From Pyricularia pennisetigena (lineage: Eukaryota > Ascomycota > Sordariomycetes > Magnaporthales > Pyriculariaceae), in assembly GCF_004337985.1 (NCBI RefSeq), contig NC_043744.1, positions 1,912,816 through 1,976,815 on the forward strand: a DNA stretch of 64,000 nt, in the 5' to 3' direction. Positions 1-10,386 of the stretch are shown in pieces. Below the pieces are notes generated by a model. The model saw nothing but the letters and a program-made list of their open reading frames with translations. It ran no database searches and was not told the DNA's origin. The first letter of the stretch is position 1. Every line of letters begins with the position of its first letter. The translations under genes and the position numbers were made by a program.

Positions 1-591
1 CGGCGGGCTCGCCATGCTGCTGCTGCTCCCACCGATACCGCCGACACCGGCGCCGTTGCCATCCTCATCATCCTCGAAGCTGTCTGACAGCGGGGTGCCG
101 ACCGACACCGAGGTCCTGACCTCGTACTTGATGCGCTCGCGCCACTTGGCGGCGGCCTCGGCCAGGGCGCGCACGCTGTCCTTGCCGGCGTGGATGTTGA
201 TGTTTGTGATGTGGGCCCACTCGATGATGCGTGCGGTGCCGGCAGTGTACTGCATCTGGACCGTCTTGCCGATGTCGGCGAACTTGCGATCCTCAAAGAT
301 GAGGAAGCCGTACCGCCGCGCCAGCGCCGCGAGCTTGGCACCCGTCCCCGTCTTGGGGCTGTAGTCCCACCCGGAGATCAGGTCGTAATGAGTCTTGAGC
401 ACCACGATTGATGGGCCCGTCTTCTCGGCCAGGTAGATGAGCTCGCGGGCGGTCGTCACGTCGGCGCTGAGGCATAGGTTCGACTGCTTGAGCTCCATGA
501 GCCGGAGCAGGTAGGACGACAAGGGGTGGTTGGCCGACTGGGCCCGCGTGCCGAACGGCGTCTTGAGGGCCGGGTGCTGTTGATTAGCCAT
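1..591 (-). CDS. pyr4: Orotidine-5'-phosphate decarboxylase, N-terminal part (runs off left edge)
   Basis: This enzyme decarboxylates OMP to UMP in the last step of cytosolic de novo pyrimidine synthesis. Reading leftward from the ATG at 589-591, the frame stays open for 197 codons to the window edge, so the C-terminal part is missing. Visible family marks are the N-terminal helix region with [11 protein letters not shown] (the K-x-NLCLSAD type), [17 protein letters not shown], and the signature [14 protein letters not shown] that carries the catalytic Asp-Lys-Asp elements. The sequence then enters the Ser/Gly/Asp-rich insertion ([18 protein letters not shown]) that filamentous ascomycete OMPDCs carry and yeast Ura3 lacks. 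No intron is seen in this part. The ortholog is called pyr4 in Neurospora, pyrG in Aspergillus and URA3 in yeast; identity is secure but the name depends on the species. Confidence 0.95.
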   Translation of the reverse strand, partial: MANQQHPALKTPFGTRAQSANHPLSSYLLRLMELKQSNLCLSADVTTARELIYLAEKTGPSIVVLKTHYDLISGWDYSPKTGTGAKLAALARRYGFLIFEDRKFADIGKTVQMQYTAGTARIIEWAHITNINIHAGKDSVRALAEAAAKWRERIKYEVRTSVSVGTPLSDSFEDDEDGNGAGVGGIGGSSSSMASPP

Positions 592-1933
592 GGTTGCAGC
601 GGACTACTCGCTCGGAGGGTGGGGGGGGTTTGTAGGGTAGCGTCTCGTATCGATCGGGATTTTTGTCGAGGCAAACTTGCTACAGGAATTGGCAAGGATC
701 TGTCGAGGGGTTCACGGGTCAGGTCCGGTGAGTGCAGGACGCGGGCGTGGTCCTTTTGTAGTGCGTATCTGTGTACTACTTCCCAGTTACTGGCGGACTT
801 GCAGAGAGAGAGAGAGAGGGAACAAAAAAAATCAAAACGCAAAAAGAGCAAGATCGTCAGGGTTGGAGAAAGTCCTAATGCAGGGGGGGTCGTTTCTGGG
901 CCGTTAGCTTTGCTGGTCTTTGTGGTGGAGTGAGTGTTGGTGGTCGAGGATACCGTCGTTGCTGTTTGCATGTGGGTGGGGAGCTAATGTATTTTACGTC
1001 GTGTGTGAGGGGGAGAAATCAAATCGGAGCACTTCTCACCGTATTTAGTGGGGGACTAATGATTCGAGGTATTCCCTGTCATATATTCTTTTTTTTTTTC
1101 TTCCCTTTTTCTTTCCTTGTTTTTTCTTCATTCTTATAATTTTTTTTTATTCTTGTCTATTCTTATATTTATTTTTCCGGGCGCTCGACTATGATGGGAG
1201 TACATTTATGCAGTTTCTTGATTCGGTTTATCTTGACAAGTATTAAGTTGGTTTAATTGTCAAGGAGGTGTCAAGTCAAATTTGGTCCCAAACCAACTCA
1301 AGTGTTTTGCCGTCCGTGTCAAGCATGATCATGGCAACAAGCGCAAAAGAAAAAAAGAACAGACTAATAATGAGAAGATCCGGTGGTCGGATTCTCCTTC
1401 CATGCTTTCTAAAGAGAAAAACTTCGAATTCTAAACCATCTGTGAAGCAAAACTCATGTATGGTATGCCCACGCAAAGCTACTTTAAAGCCGTCACAATC
1501 GTTCGTTGAGCGGGGCTGGTACCTACCTTTACCCAGTCCGGAGATACAACACCAAGGTACCTGAACTGACTTGGGTACTTGCCTAGCACCTTTGTACTGC
1601 GATGTTGCTTGGCGTGCTTAGAATTCACCTTAATCACAATGCTTCCATCCCTAACATAGATAGATAGATTGGGGTCGTCTGCTCTCGCGTGGCAAGTTCG
1701 TGACATTCATGCGAGAAGCCATCTCAATACCGGACGGAAACAGGATGATCGGCCTTCCATTAACACCGAACAGCTACCTACCTAGATGATTTGGTAGCTT
1801 ATCCCCCTCTCTCTATTTCCCTACCTCTGCCTGACAGAATAGGTAGGTTGGTAACTAGCTACCAAGGAGCTCGGGTAAGATACGATACCGAGCAGCCAGG
1901 TCATATTGTGCATCGTACAATAACCCGACCACC

Positions 1934-1961
1934 TTCTCTCTCTCTCTCTCTCTCTCTCTTC
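1934..1961. repeat. (CT)n microsatellite
   Basis: An almost pure CT dinucleotide run, continued by a looser pyrimidine tract to about 1985. It lies in non-coding DNA. Such runs are common in fungal promoters and intergenic DNA and may form triplexes; no gene is close enough to assign it a role. Confidence 0.85.
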
Positions 1962-3534
1962 CCTCTCTTTCTTTCTTTCCCTTATTTTGCCTTAAAACCC
2001 ATAGTTTTGAGGTTTACTTTTTAGATAACAGAGCAAATTTAAAAGAACAAGATCACTTATCAATTGCAGCGAAGCGCCGAAGGTGCGGACCCATCGGCCC
2101 GCTCAAGAAGTGAGTATTTTCGCATTTATCTGAAAGGTCGAAAAGGTTGAGATGTGATAGGTATGCAATCCGCACGTGGCACTCATGGGGTTGATTCAGG
2201 ATAAAAGTAACGAGGCTATCCTGTTGAAAAGGGACAAGGAGAAGGGCCCAGGTCATTATCTTAACTTTGCTCACTAGGACTAGCCTCAGGTATTTCATCT
2301 TTGTGCCGGCCGTTTGCGTCGGATAACTAGCACCGGCAGGCAAGTTTGCCAAGTATCCGAGCCGCAAGCGGGAGGCTCAATCCGTTATTCTAGTCTCCCG
2401 TGATGAATTTGCAAGCACCCCCCACTGTGCAATGGCTTTATTCGCCCTGCAACAAGAAAAGGAAAAGAACAAATTACCCAGTGTCAACCGCCTTCTATGG
2501 CCCCGCCAATTATCCGATTCAAACTATCACAGGTATTGTTGACAATAAGCTTTATAGTCGGAACCCGACGAGGTATCTGCAAGCGCAGGTACAGCTGAAT
2601 CATTTGATTCATTTTCCCCATTGGTCTATATTTTTTTAAGTCGTCATGCAGATCGTGAGAAAAACACGCCACAAACAAATAAGAAAATAAAAAAAATAAA
2701 AACAAAAATTAGAGGCTGTCAAAGTGTCAGCCCCATGCCAGACATTACTCGCATCAACCTGTGCTGAAATTGCCCGAGACCCCGAACAAACGCCCTCCTT
2801 GGAGCTGTCGTAAGTTTTGCTTGAATTATATGCCGTTTCCTTTCTCCTGGTTATATCTCCTGACCTGACCTTCCGAGGTTTCATGAGATTTTCGAATCCT
2901 GTAATGCAGGACAATTTGTCCAAAGATTTTTGCCCTCGTTCTTCAACCTTGTCTCGAGTCTTCAAGCTTTCGACTGAAACGTAAGCCAAAAAGAGGGAGA
3001 TAGGTACCCTGGGGCGGGATAAGTATATTTTTCTGTTGGGCGATTTGCAAACCCCACGATATGAGACACCCTTTCCCGCCACGCCGTCACGCCAATCCCT
3101 TTTTAAATCACATCCCAAGCTCCCTTCCCAACTTTATACTACGCATGGAGGGGGACATTCGGGGGTGCTGCGCGGCCAGGCCGCCTCCATGCGGTATGCA
3201 ATTCGTGGAATTTTCCAGGCTAAGCAGAAAAGCGTATTCACTACGGAAGTCGTCCCAGCTCTTTTCCAGCTCGTCCGGGACTTGCCACGTGCGGTTCGTC
3301 TTGCGATGAAGTCCCCTCCCCCTCTTACTTTCCTCTGTCGGGGAGGGCACATGGGCATTGCGTATGTTTATGATTTGTTTTGATTACCGATTCTAGCAGC
3401 TTGCATGCACCTTGTTTGGCATGTGCTACTGCTGCCCAAGGCCGGCAAGGAAAGAGGAATAGACCAAAAAATAGAAGGTTCTGTCACTCTCAGATGAATT
3501 TTCCGCTCGGATCTTTAGGCAATTTTGGCAAGCT

Positions 3535-3535
<1 letters not shown>

Positions 3536-3588
<53 letters not shown>
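3536..3588. repeat. Poly-A run (53 A) entering an assembly gap
   Basis: Fifty-three consecutive A directly abut the N stretch, and A resumes for 25 bases on the other side (3787-3811). The gap therefore probably formed because a long A tract could not be assembled. Its true length and content are unknown. Confidence 0.9.
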
Positions 3589-3786
3589 NNNNNNNNNNNN
3601 NNNNNNNNNNNNNNNNNNNNNNNNNNNNNNNNNNNNNNNNNNNNNNNNNNNNNNNNNNNNNNNNNNNNNNNNNNNNNNNNNNNNNNNNNNNNNNNNNNNN
3701 NNNNNNNNNNNNNNNNNNNNNNNNNNNNNNNNNNNNNNNNNNNNNNNNNNNNNNNNNNNNNNNNNNNNNNNNNNNNNNNNNNNNNN
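3589..3786. other. Assembly gap (N)
   Basis: 198 N inside a poly-A tract. Frames that appear to cross it consist only of lysine or phenylalanine homopolymer and are not genes. Confidence 0.99.
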
Positions 3787-3927
3787 AAAAAAAAAAAAAA
3801 AAAAAAAAAAAGAGGAAGGAAAATAGAGAAGAAAAAAAAGAAAAAACTTGTTTGTTTTGTCTTTGTCACTAACTTAGATTGGGCAAGTAGAGGGGAGGGG
3901 GGAAGTAAGTAGGGCTAAAGATCTTCT

Positions 3928-5647
3928 TCAACCCTCCGGAGTCCAGTCCCAGCTTTTCGCCGTAAAGAGCTCTCTCGCCATCCGATCACTGGCCATGGCG
4001 CCCTCGAAACGTAAACGCTGGTCACCAGCCACAGACCTGGTGTACCGAAACACTTTGTCCTCGTCTTTGGTCTCTGCATCCTCAGCAGAACACATCCAGG
4101 AGGTTGCGGCCCGGTTCTTTTTCCATGCACTCCTGGGTATCGATATGACATTTGAAGACAGCATTGACTTTATGTATTCCACAATGGGAAGTATCTTGAT
4201 CCGCAGGCCGCACTATGCAACTATGATGTGAGCCTCCTCTTCCCGAGTCAAGACCACCGACACCAATACCTGATTTGAGTGAGGGTTAATGGGATGTGGG
4301 GGACCAGACTTACGTTTGTATGATTCCGATCGATTTGATAGCTCGTAACCTGTGAGAGTAGCGATATTATGTGTCCTATGTCGGTGGTTGCAAAATCTTC
4401 AATCGTGCTCAAGGAGGCAGAAGAGAAGTCGACAAAGAAGAGCAGTTTCTTGTGCGCCAGGAATTTCACCATCTGTCCAAGCTGAAACGAGTCGCATGCC
4501 GGACTGGAGTCATATCCGAGTCTGCAAACCTGCGTGCGAGACGAGTAGAGTGAGAGAAAATGCCTTTGGACCGAGGCCAGAGCATCAAGGATGCATTCTC
4601 TGCGCAGTTGGAGTTCATCTTGGATAAGAAAAGTAATTTTTTTTGTCAGCCTGGTGACCAGAATAGCCTCATGTAGTTGTTAGATGTTGAGCTTTTTTTT
4701 TCTTTTTCTTTTTTCTTGTTTTTTTTGCTCAACCGGCCGGCCTTACGTTCAAGATCATCTGGTAAATCCCACCAAGAAGGCAGGCTCTCTCCGTAGCCTT
4801 TGTCATCTTGGTCCTCACCGGCCTGTACCCAGCGCTTTGAACCATACATAATCAACTCGCGCGTGGCAGCATGCAGCTTTAGAGGCTGATCCAACAGCCA
4901 AGCGGCGAGGATGCGCTGCCGGAGAACCTCCTCATTCTCGAGCCGTGGACCTCCGATTCCGTTCTCGTCGTCGCGGCCTCCGGCTTTTATCTTTGAGGCT
5001 GGCCACTTGAACTTGAGATCAGAGGACAGATAGCGCGACACCGGGGCGACGCAATCGAAGCGGTCGGCCAGGACGGCCAACGTGACGACGTACAGCATGG
5101 TGGGCGGCTTGGTCATCGCCTGCACCCCGTGTAGGATACGCAACAGATCTGCAAACACGCTGTGGCGGTGGGCGGACCGGGTGGCGTCATCGTCGTCAGT
5201 TATGTCGACGGTCGGCAGCTTCCCTGCGTCGTCCACGTCCGCCGGCTTGACCCCCCGCAGAGTCAAGGCCTCCAGGGCATCGGCGACCTGCCGTGCCTCG
5301 GTGAACGGGCCAGCCTCATCCAAGAGGGCGCGGAAGTACTCGGAGTGTTTTTTGAGCACGCCCAAGTCTGCTCGATAAGAGTATGTGACCTTGGGACTTT
5401 GAAGCGGCGCAGGTTGCTGCTGCTGCGCGGCCGAGGCTGGCGGTCGCTGGCCGGGCCTGGGTTGAAGAGATCTTTTGGCTGCTCTGATTGCCTCCTTCGA
5501 CGTTAGGAAAGTAACCCGTAAGATTATGTCTCCCTTGGGAGCGATTTTGATGATGCCGTCGTCAGGGGGTGACTCAGGGCCATTTTTGTGGTCTGCGTTT
5601 TCTGTGTTTGTTGGCTTGGACGACGGACGGGCACCTGCTGGCGCCAT
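3928..5647 (-). CDS. BTB/POZ-domain protein (3 exons)
   Basis: Exons, 5' to 3': 5647-4747, 4618-4314, 4212-3928. Introns are 128 nt (GTAAGG...AAG) and 101 nt (GTAAGT...TAG). The joined coding length is 1491 nt, giving 496 aa. The N-terminal half carries a fungal BTB/POZ fold: GDIILRVTF, then YRADLGVLKKHSEYFRALL, the usual 'substance is deposited and displaced' pattern. The C-terminal half has blocks I recognise from fungal BTB proteins: LRRECIL, CRLGYDSSPACDSFQLGQM, SYQIDRNHTNCGLR, and a tryptophan-containing tail. These blocks exist only after both introns are removed, which strongly supports the model; the frame in exon 1 alone would end in a false Lys/Glu-rich tail. BTB domains mediate dimerisation or Cullin-3 binding, but the partner and function here are unknown. 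A poly-Q patch lies near residues 95-98. Confidence 0.88.
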
Positions 5648-5981
5648 CGGGACTCAATTGGATGACGATACTATAGGACTAATGAACGCAAAATACTGCT
5701 CTAACCACTCTGAAATCGCTCGGTTTTTGAATGGTTTGTGTAAATTGGCTATACATTTGGCTCATTGTGGAAATGTTGTTGAGTAGCGTGTCATAAAGCG
5801 AACCTGGAATTTGTCTCTGACGTAAAATGCCCCCGCCAAAAAGGGCGAATCATCAAAATCCATCATCAGTGGCTCGCAGATTGTTGGGTTGAAGCAGACA
5901 CAGCAACAGCAACAAGAATAACAACTCGTCTCCATAACATATACATGTAGTTACTGAGTAGTATTTGATGGCACAAGAAAC

Positions 5982-6015
<34 letters not shown>

Positions 6016-7884
6016 CAAGATCGACAAATAATCAGGCGAGCTATTATACTAGAATCATTAAATATTTTAGAGAGAACCCAAGCACAATGCTGGACAACAG
6101 TGGCAGCAAATACAGCTTGTAAACCCGAACCTGCTTTGCGTCATTGCTGAACACAGACATTTTAGTACAGTACTCACGAAGCCCTTTATGATCATGTTAA
6201 TTCCGCGGCCCATATGAGCATCACGGTGTGAAGCAAATTTTAGTAAGGCCAAACCATGACAAGGTTCCATTTATGTATATTCTTGTCTGGTATAGCGCTT
6301 GTGTCCAAATATATCCCATAGTCAACACATCCTCCCTGCTTGAGCAACAAAGATACACTCAGCCAGTTCCGAAAGCTCCAAGCTGCTAAATTACTCCAAT
6401 AGCTGGGCCAGAGAGTATCGAATTGTATACGGAGAGAACCGAAAAAAAAAAAAAACAAGATGACGCAGCTACCTTTTTAACAAGGTTCCTTGTTGAAACT
6501 TCGTGGCAGAAGACAGTAGATTGCATAACCACGAAGATGCGCGAAGGTTTTCTTCTTCTTCTATAGGTATATCAGGCAAGACCTCCCTGGAGTCTTGCAC
6601 ATTTTCGGTCTTCACGCTCCCGGAGCATTCCCAATGCGTCACAAACACTATGGCTTCGATCCGGAAAAGGGTACCCTTGCAATATTCACCAGCCCGTCAA
6701 AGCTCTACAATGCTATAATTATTCTTCATTCAACCTGTAACAGTTCAGTTCTCTCTCCCAGGCGTTAGTTTGTCAATGTATGTTCTATTGGAGGAAGGCT
6801 GCACGGCAAGGTTCGTCGGGAGCAACGTAGTTAAACAGATGCTCCGTTCCATTGATTATCAGGCATCGATAAGAGATCCAAAATATTCCCATATAAACAG
6901 TCTGATAGAATAATAACAGCACATGATAATAGGGGGATTCGCCAAATACACAAAAGCAGCAGGCCGAGGATTTTACCCGGACTTCGCCTGGACCGAGTTT
7001 CCCCACATATAGACCAGGTCTGGAGAAATGCACCGATTACTCCATTAAATAGCTTCTATCAAAATCATCTCACATCGTCCAACCTGCTGACTGCAAGTTC
7101 TCAAAAGCCACAAGGCCAAACGAGTCGGGTGGGTTTCGCGCAAATCAGTGCCTGTCGTGCTGCTCGTCGCCAATTGGAAATCTGGCTTCAGACTCCGGCC
7201 GGCGCTGGGATTGTGGGCTTCGCGGGCAGCCGAGACTGAATAGTTTTTTGACAAAGAGCACTGTGCTCACCATGTTTGGGTCGACACCAGATACTACTTA
7301 CTCATGGGGTAAACCGAGAAGATGCGCCCGAGTTGAACGGCTAATTTATGCCAATGATCCTCACGGGGTCGCAGTTGTCGTCAGCGTTAACAATTTCTTA
7401 CCTGGAAGCCAAGCCCGCTCAGAAACGAGATCCGGGTTGTCAATGTAGCCTAAAGCAATCCAGTTTCTTATTAGGCAGCATAGAGAACAAGAAGTTGATA
7501 ATTGTGGTGCTATTTGGGTGAGTTTTTCGTAGTGCTCAATTTCGGTTTAAGGTTCCATTGAGTCAGTGGAGGCGCCATGCACTTTCTCAGCATACGTCAG
7601 CGGGCGGCTCCACCTATTGTTTGTTACTGCATAGTACAGGGCACCGTACCGTTGTCAGTTTCCCTTGGGTGAGGTCAAACCATATCTCACCAAAGGCAAC
7701 CAACCCAACCCCATCCATCCCAACCGACCGACCCGATCACGATCCGAATAAGCAAAAATCACATCGGAAGATCCAGGCACGCCCTAATCACAATCAACAA
7801 AAGCTCAAACAAAATCCCATTCACAGGTCGGATTCACACACACTTCATGCCACGCAACAAACACGCAATTACAACTGCAACCCA
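5648..7884. other. Intergenic region with exon-like fragments but no complete gene
   Basis: It lies between the BTB start (minus) and the PP2C start (plus), so it should contain both promoters. A poly-A run sits at 5990-6015. On the minus strand, several short stretches look like exons. One begins after TTTAG near 7447, reads YIDNPDLVSERAWLP, and ends at a GTAAG near 7401. Another near 6240-6430 reads SYWSNLAAW...GGCVDYGIYL before a stop. I could not join them into a frame with a start and I do not recognise a family, so they are left as possible remnants. The last 200 bp before 7885 are CA/CCAAC-rich, as expected of a leader. Confidence 0.5.
5990..6015. repeat. Poly-A run (about 26 nt)
   Basis: A homopolymer in non-coding DNA upstream of the BTB gene. 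It is one of more than a dozen A/T runs of 14 nt or longer scattered over the window. Confidence 0.85.
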
Positions 7885-9978
7885 ATGGCTCATCCATTAC
7901 GCCCCTCGGCTATTGCGAGAGCAAGAGCCGGAGTGCCGCAGCAATGGACATCCAAGTCGAGGCAAGCAATGCCGATGAGGAATGCCACAACACCCAACGA
8001 TCCAAACACCGACACGCTCACCGCCATGATGAGCTTCATCTCCAAGTTCGTCTACGCTTCGTCACATAGCTGCCGTCGTTGTCACCCTCAGTCGCACTTC
8101 CACCTCCACAACAAAAGACATCGGGTATCAGTAGCTCAACGGCCAGATAAGAACACCAACGTCGTCAGTTATATCAGCAACGGCAACAGCTCTTTGAGCT
8201 CCTCCTATCAACAACAACGCCATTTCCACAACTACTTCGTCACCCATCTCCCCTCATCCTCCCTCCACCCGGATCCTCGTATGCGCTCCGGCCCACACCA
8301 TAAGCTCCCGCGCAGTGCCTCAACGCCGCACACTCCAGGCCCGGACGAGGCCAGCCCAGCCGCCGCACCGGAGCTTATCAGGTCGCCGGCCGCTCGCGAG
8401 CTGACTGTCGTACGCATCCCGCTGCGCAGTGCCAAGCACCACTTTGGCGCCCACAACTCGCGTGGCCAGCGCAAGTACAACGAAGACACCAACCAGGCCG
8501 GCACCATCGACCTGCCGGCCTTTGCAAAGCGTGTTCCCGTCAGCTTGTCGCGCTCATCTGCCAGGAATACAGGTGAGGGGAGCGTTGCGGATAGCAAGAG
8601 CAGCGGAGATCCGCAGATATTCTATTTTGGCGTCTTCGACGGTCACGGTGGCACCGAATGTTCCGAGTTTCTGAGGGATGAGCTGCATTGCTATATCGAG
8701 GACGCTGCCGTGCAGTTTGGGCTGGGGAGCAGTCTTCGCAAGGATTCCCATATTGGCAGCGCCAACAGCAGCGGTAGCGCTGGTGGGGGTTCTGGAGACG
8801 AAGGGGCCGAAGCAAGGCAGCGCGACGATAGGAGGCGAAGGGTGGATATGAAAGGGCCAGAAGATGTCAAGTCGCGTATGAACATCCCCGAACCTACCCA
8901 AGAGGGTCGTATTATTGGCCAAAAGCCTCCGACGGCAGAGCCGATTGAGAGTACCGATCCTCAGCCGGTAACTGCAGACATTCCGGCAGCGCTACGGCTC
9001 GAACGGGAACTACTCAGCGAATACAAGGACACGGTCGGGGGCTACTTCCGACGCTTCAAACCTGCACACTTCAGCATCACCAAGAGCTCACTAGACTCGA
9101 CCTCAGACCCATCAACCGACGCGGGCGAAACGCCAGGCACGGACGTCACCATCGAGTCGGTGCTGACCTATGCCTTCCTCCGGGCCGATCTAGACTTCAT
9201 CACAGCCCAAGCCCGCAAGCCGGATGCGGATGATCCCAAGCTCGCCGAGTCGCCCGTGAACAACGATGAGGTCCTCGGCGCGCCTCACCATGTGGCGCCC
9301 AGCTCGGGACGCCGACACCGCATCGGCGGTCCCACGCGCTTCAAGGGCGGCTCGACGGCCTCGGTCGCCCTCATCTCGACCCCTACGCCGGCCCCCTTCT
9401 GGCAGCCTTCGGCCAGCAGCACCCTCTTGGTGGCCCACGTCGGCGACACGCGCGCACTGCTCTGCGAGACGGCCACGGGCCTCGCCCGCGCCTTGACCTC
9501 GGACCACCACCCGTCGTCGCCCGCCGAGGCCCGGCGCCTGAGCCGCTTCCTCGGCTCCAGCGTCGCTACCGACTCGTTCGGCGAGGAGCGCTTCAGCGGC
9601 CTCGCCAACTCGCGCGCCTTTGGCGACCTGCAGAGCAAGCGCGTCGGCGTCTCGGCCGAGCCCGAGCTGTGCCGCACAGAGATGGGCCCCGCCGAGTACA
9701 GCTTTCTCGTCCTGGTCAGCGACGGCGTCTCGGGCTCGCTGTCGGACCAGGAGATTGTCGACGTCGTCAAGGAGGCCAAGACGCCTGAGCAGGGTGGCCG
9801 CGACGTCGTAGACTACGCCACCGAGGTTTCGGCCGACGGCGACAATGCCACCTGCCTCGTCGTGCGTCTCGGCGGCTGGGAGCGCCGGAGCGAGGGTGGG
9901 CTCGGCAGTCTCGGCACCAAGGAGATACGCGACATCCGCAGGACCGAGGCGCAGAATCCCAGAGGCAGGAGAAGATGA
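7885..9978 (+). CDS. PP2C-family Ser/Thr protein phosphatase (PPM type)
   Basis: A metal-dependent phosphatase of 697 aa in one exon. Catalytic motifs in order: RGQRKYNEDT (motif 1, metal/phosphate region), FGVFDGHGG with the metal-binding Asp near residue 252, VAHVGDTRALL, LTSDHHP, ANSRAFGD, LVSDGVSGSLSD and DNATCLVV with the final metal-binding Asp. All key acidic residues are present, so it should be active. Two insertions expand the domain: a Gly/Ser-rich and charged stretch of about 100 residues after the DGHGG region, and a Pro/Ser-rich one before the VGDTR motif. The frame is open back to about 7558, but its first ATG is 7885; ATGs at 8026 and 8029 (context CACCGCCATGATG) are alternatives. 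The long basic, Ser/His-rich N-terminus has few acidic residues and could be a mitochondrial presequence, as in Ptc5/Ptc6 phosphatases; that is an inference. It converges on het-c. Confidence 0.9.
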   Translation: MAHPLRPSAIARARAGVPQQWTSKSRQAMPMRNATTPNDPNTDTLTAMMSFISKFVYASSHSCRRCHPQSHFHLHNKRHRVSVAQRPDKNTNVVSYISNGNSSLSSSYQQQRHFHNYFVTHLPSSSLHPDPRMRSGPHHKLPRSASTPHTPGPDEASPAAAPELIRSPAARELTVVRIPLRSAKHHFGAHNSRGQRKYNEDTNQAGTIDLPAFAKRVPVSLSRSSARNTGEGSVADSKSSGDPQIFYFGVFDGHGGTECSEFLRDELHCYIEDAAVQFGLGSSLRKDSHIGSANSSGSAGGGSGDEGAEARQRDDRRRRVDMKGPEDVKSRMNIPEPTQEGRIIGQKPPTAEPIESTDPQPVTADIPAALRLERELLSEYKDTVGGYFRRFKPAHFSITKSSLDSTSDPSTDAGETPGTDVTIESVLTYAFLRADLDFITAQARKPDADDPKLAESPVNNDEVLGAPHHVAPSSGRRHRIGGPTRFKGGSTASVALISTPTPAPFWQPSASSTLLVAHVGDTRALLCETATGLARALTSDHHPSSPAEARRLSRFLGSSVATDSFGEERFSGLANSRAFGDLQSKRVGVSAEPELCRTEMGPAEYSFLVLVSDGVSGSLSDQEIVDVVKEAKTPEQGGRDVVDYATEVSADGDNATCLVVRLGGWERRSEGGLGSLGTKEIRDIRRTEAQNPRGRRR

Positions 9979-10386
9979 TAGCCCCGGCTGTAACAACACT
10001 TCGAGCTCCTTGCTAAAGGGGACATTTTCGCCAGACCTATCGGCTGGTGTTTACCAAGTGGATCTTATTTTCTTTTACATAGATAGACCGTTAGACCTTA
10101 CTCTCTGATATTGAGCAATGTGACATATAGAAAGAGCGTTATGTGGTTATTTGCTTGTTTTTTTTTTTTTTTTTCTCTTTTTTTTTTCTTTACTTTTGGT
10201 TTTCATCTGGGTTAAGAGCCGGATCAGGTTGAATTCATACCTAATCTAGAAACGAATAAAAGAACTGACCAAACCCGCCCGTTCTTGGTCCACCCAACGT
10301 ACCCTAGTATCCCCAGCCCCCATCAATGATGTCGTAAGAAAAGTCCGCCATAGATTAGCAAAGTACCCGTTTTTCGACAAACCCAA
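9979..10386. other. Convergent 3' region between the PP2C gene and het-c
   Basis: About 400 bp that must contain both 3' UTRs and polyadenylation sites. A T-rich tract at about 10158-10195 would be A-rich on the het-c side. No coding capacity was seen. Confidence 0.6.

Larger units (their letters stand above)
592..3927. other. Intergenic region without a supported gene; holds a sequencing gap
   Basis: About 3.3 kb lie between the OMPDC start and the 3' end of the BTB gene. The first 300-400 bp should include the OMPDC promoter and leader, with a GA-rich patch near 805-822. The rest is AT-leaning, with T runs near 1090-1150, a CT microsatellite and ACCTACCT-type motifs. The longest frame (minus, 2636-3118, 160 codons) shows no recognisable domain. 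An unsequenced gap occupies 3589-3786. Confidence 0.6.

Noticed and set aside
3380..3872. Frames running through the N stretch
   Set aside because: They consist of homopolymer Lys or Phe and unknown bases; they are artefacts of the gap.
3995..4231. Plus-strand 78-codon frame MAPSKRKRW...
   Set aside because: It is antisense to the third exon of the BTB gene, whose conserved blocks establish the real strand.
9190..9999. 269-codon minus-strand frame opposite the PP2C gene
   Set aside because: It is antisense to the catalytic PP2C motifs; GC-rich wobble positions keep the opposite frame open. The Ala/Gly/Arg-rich composition is typical of such shadows.
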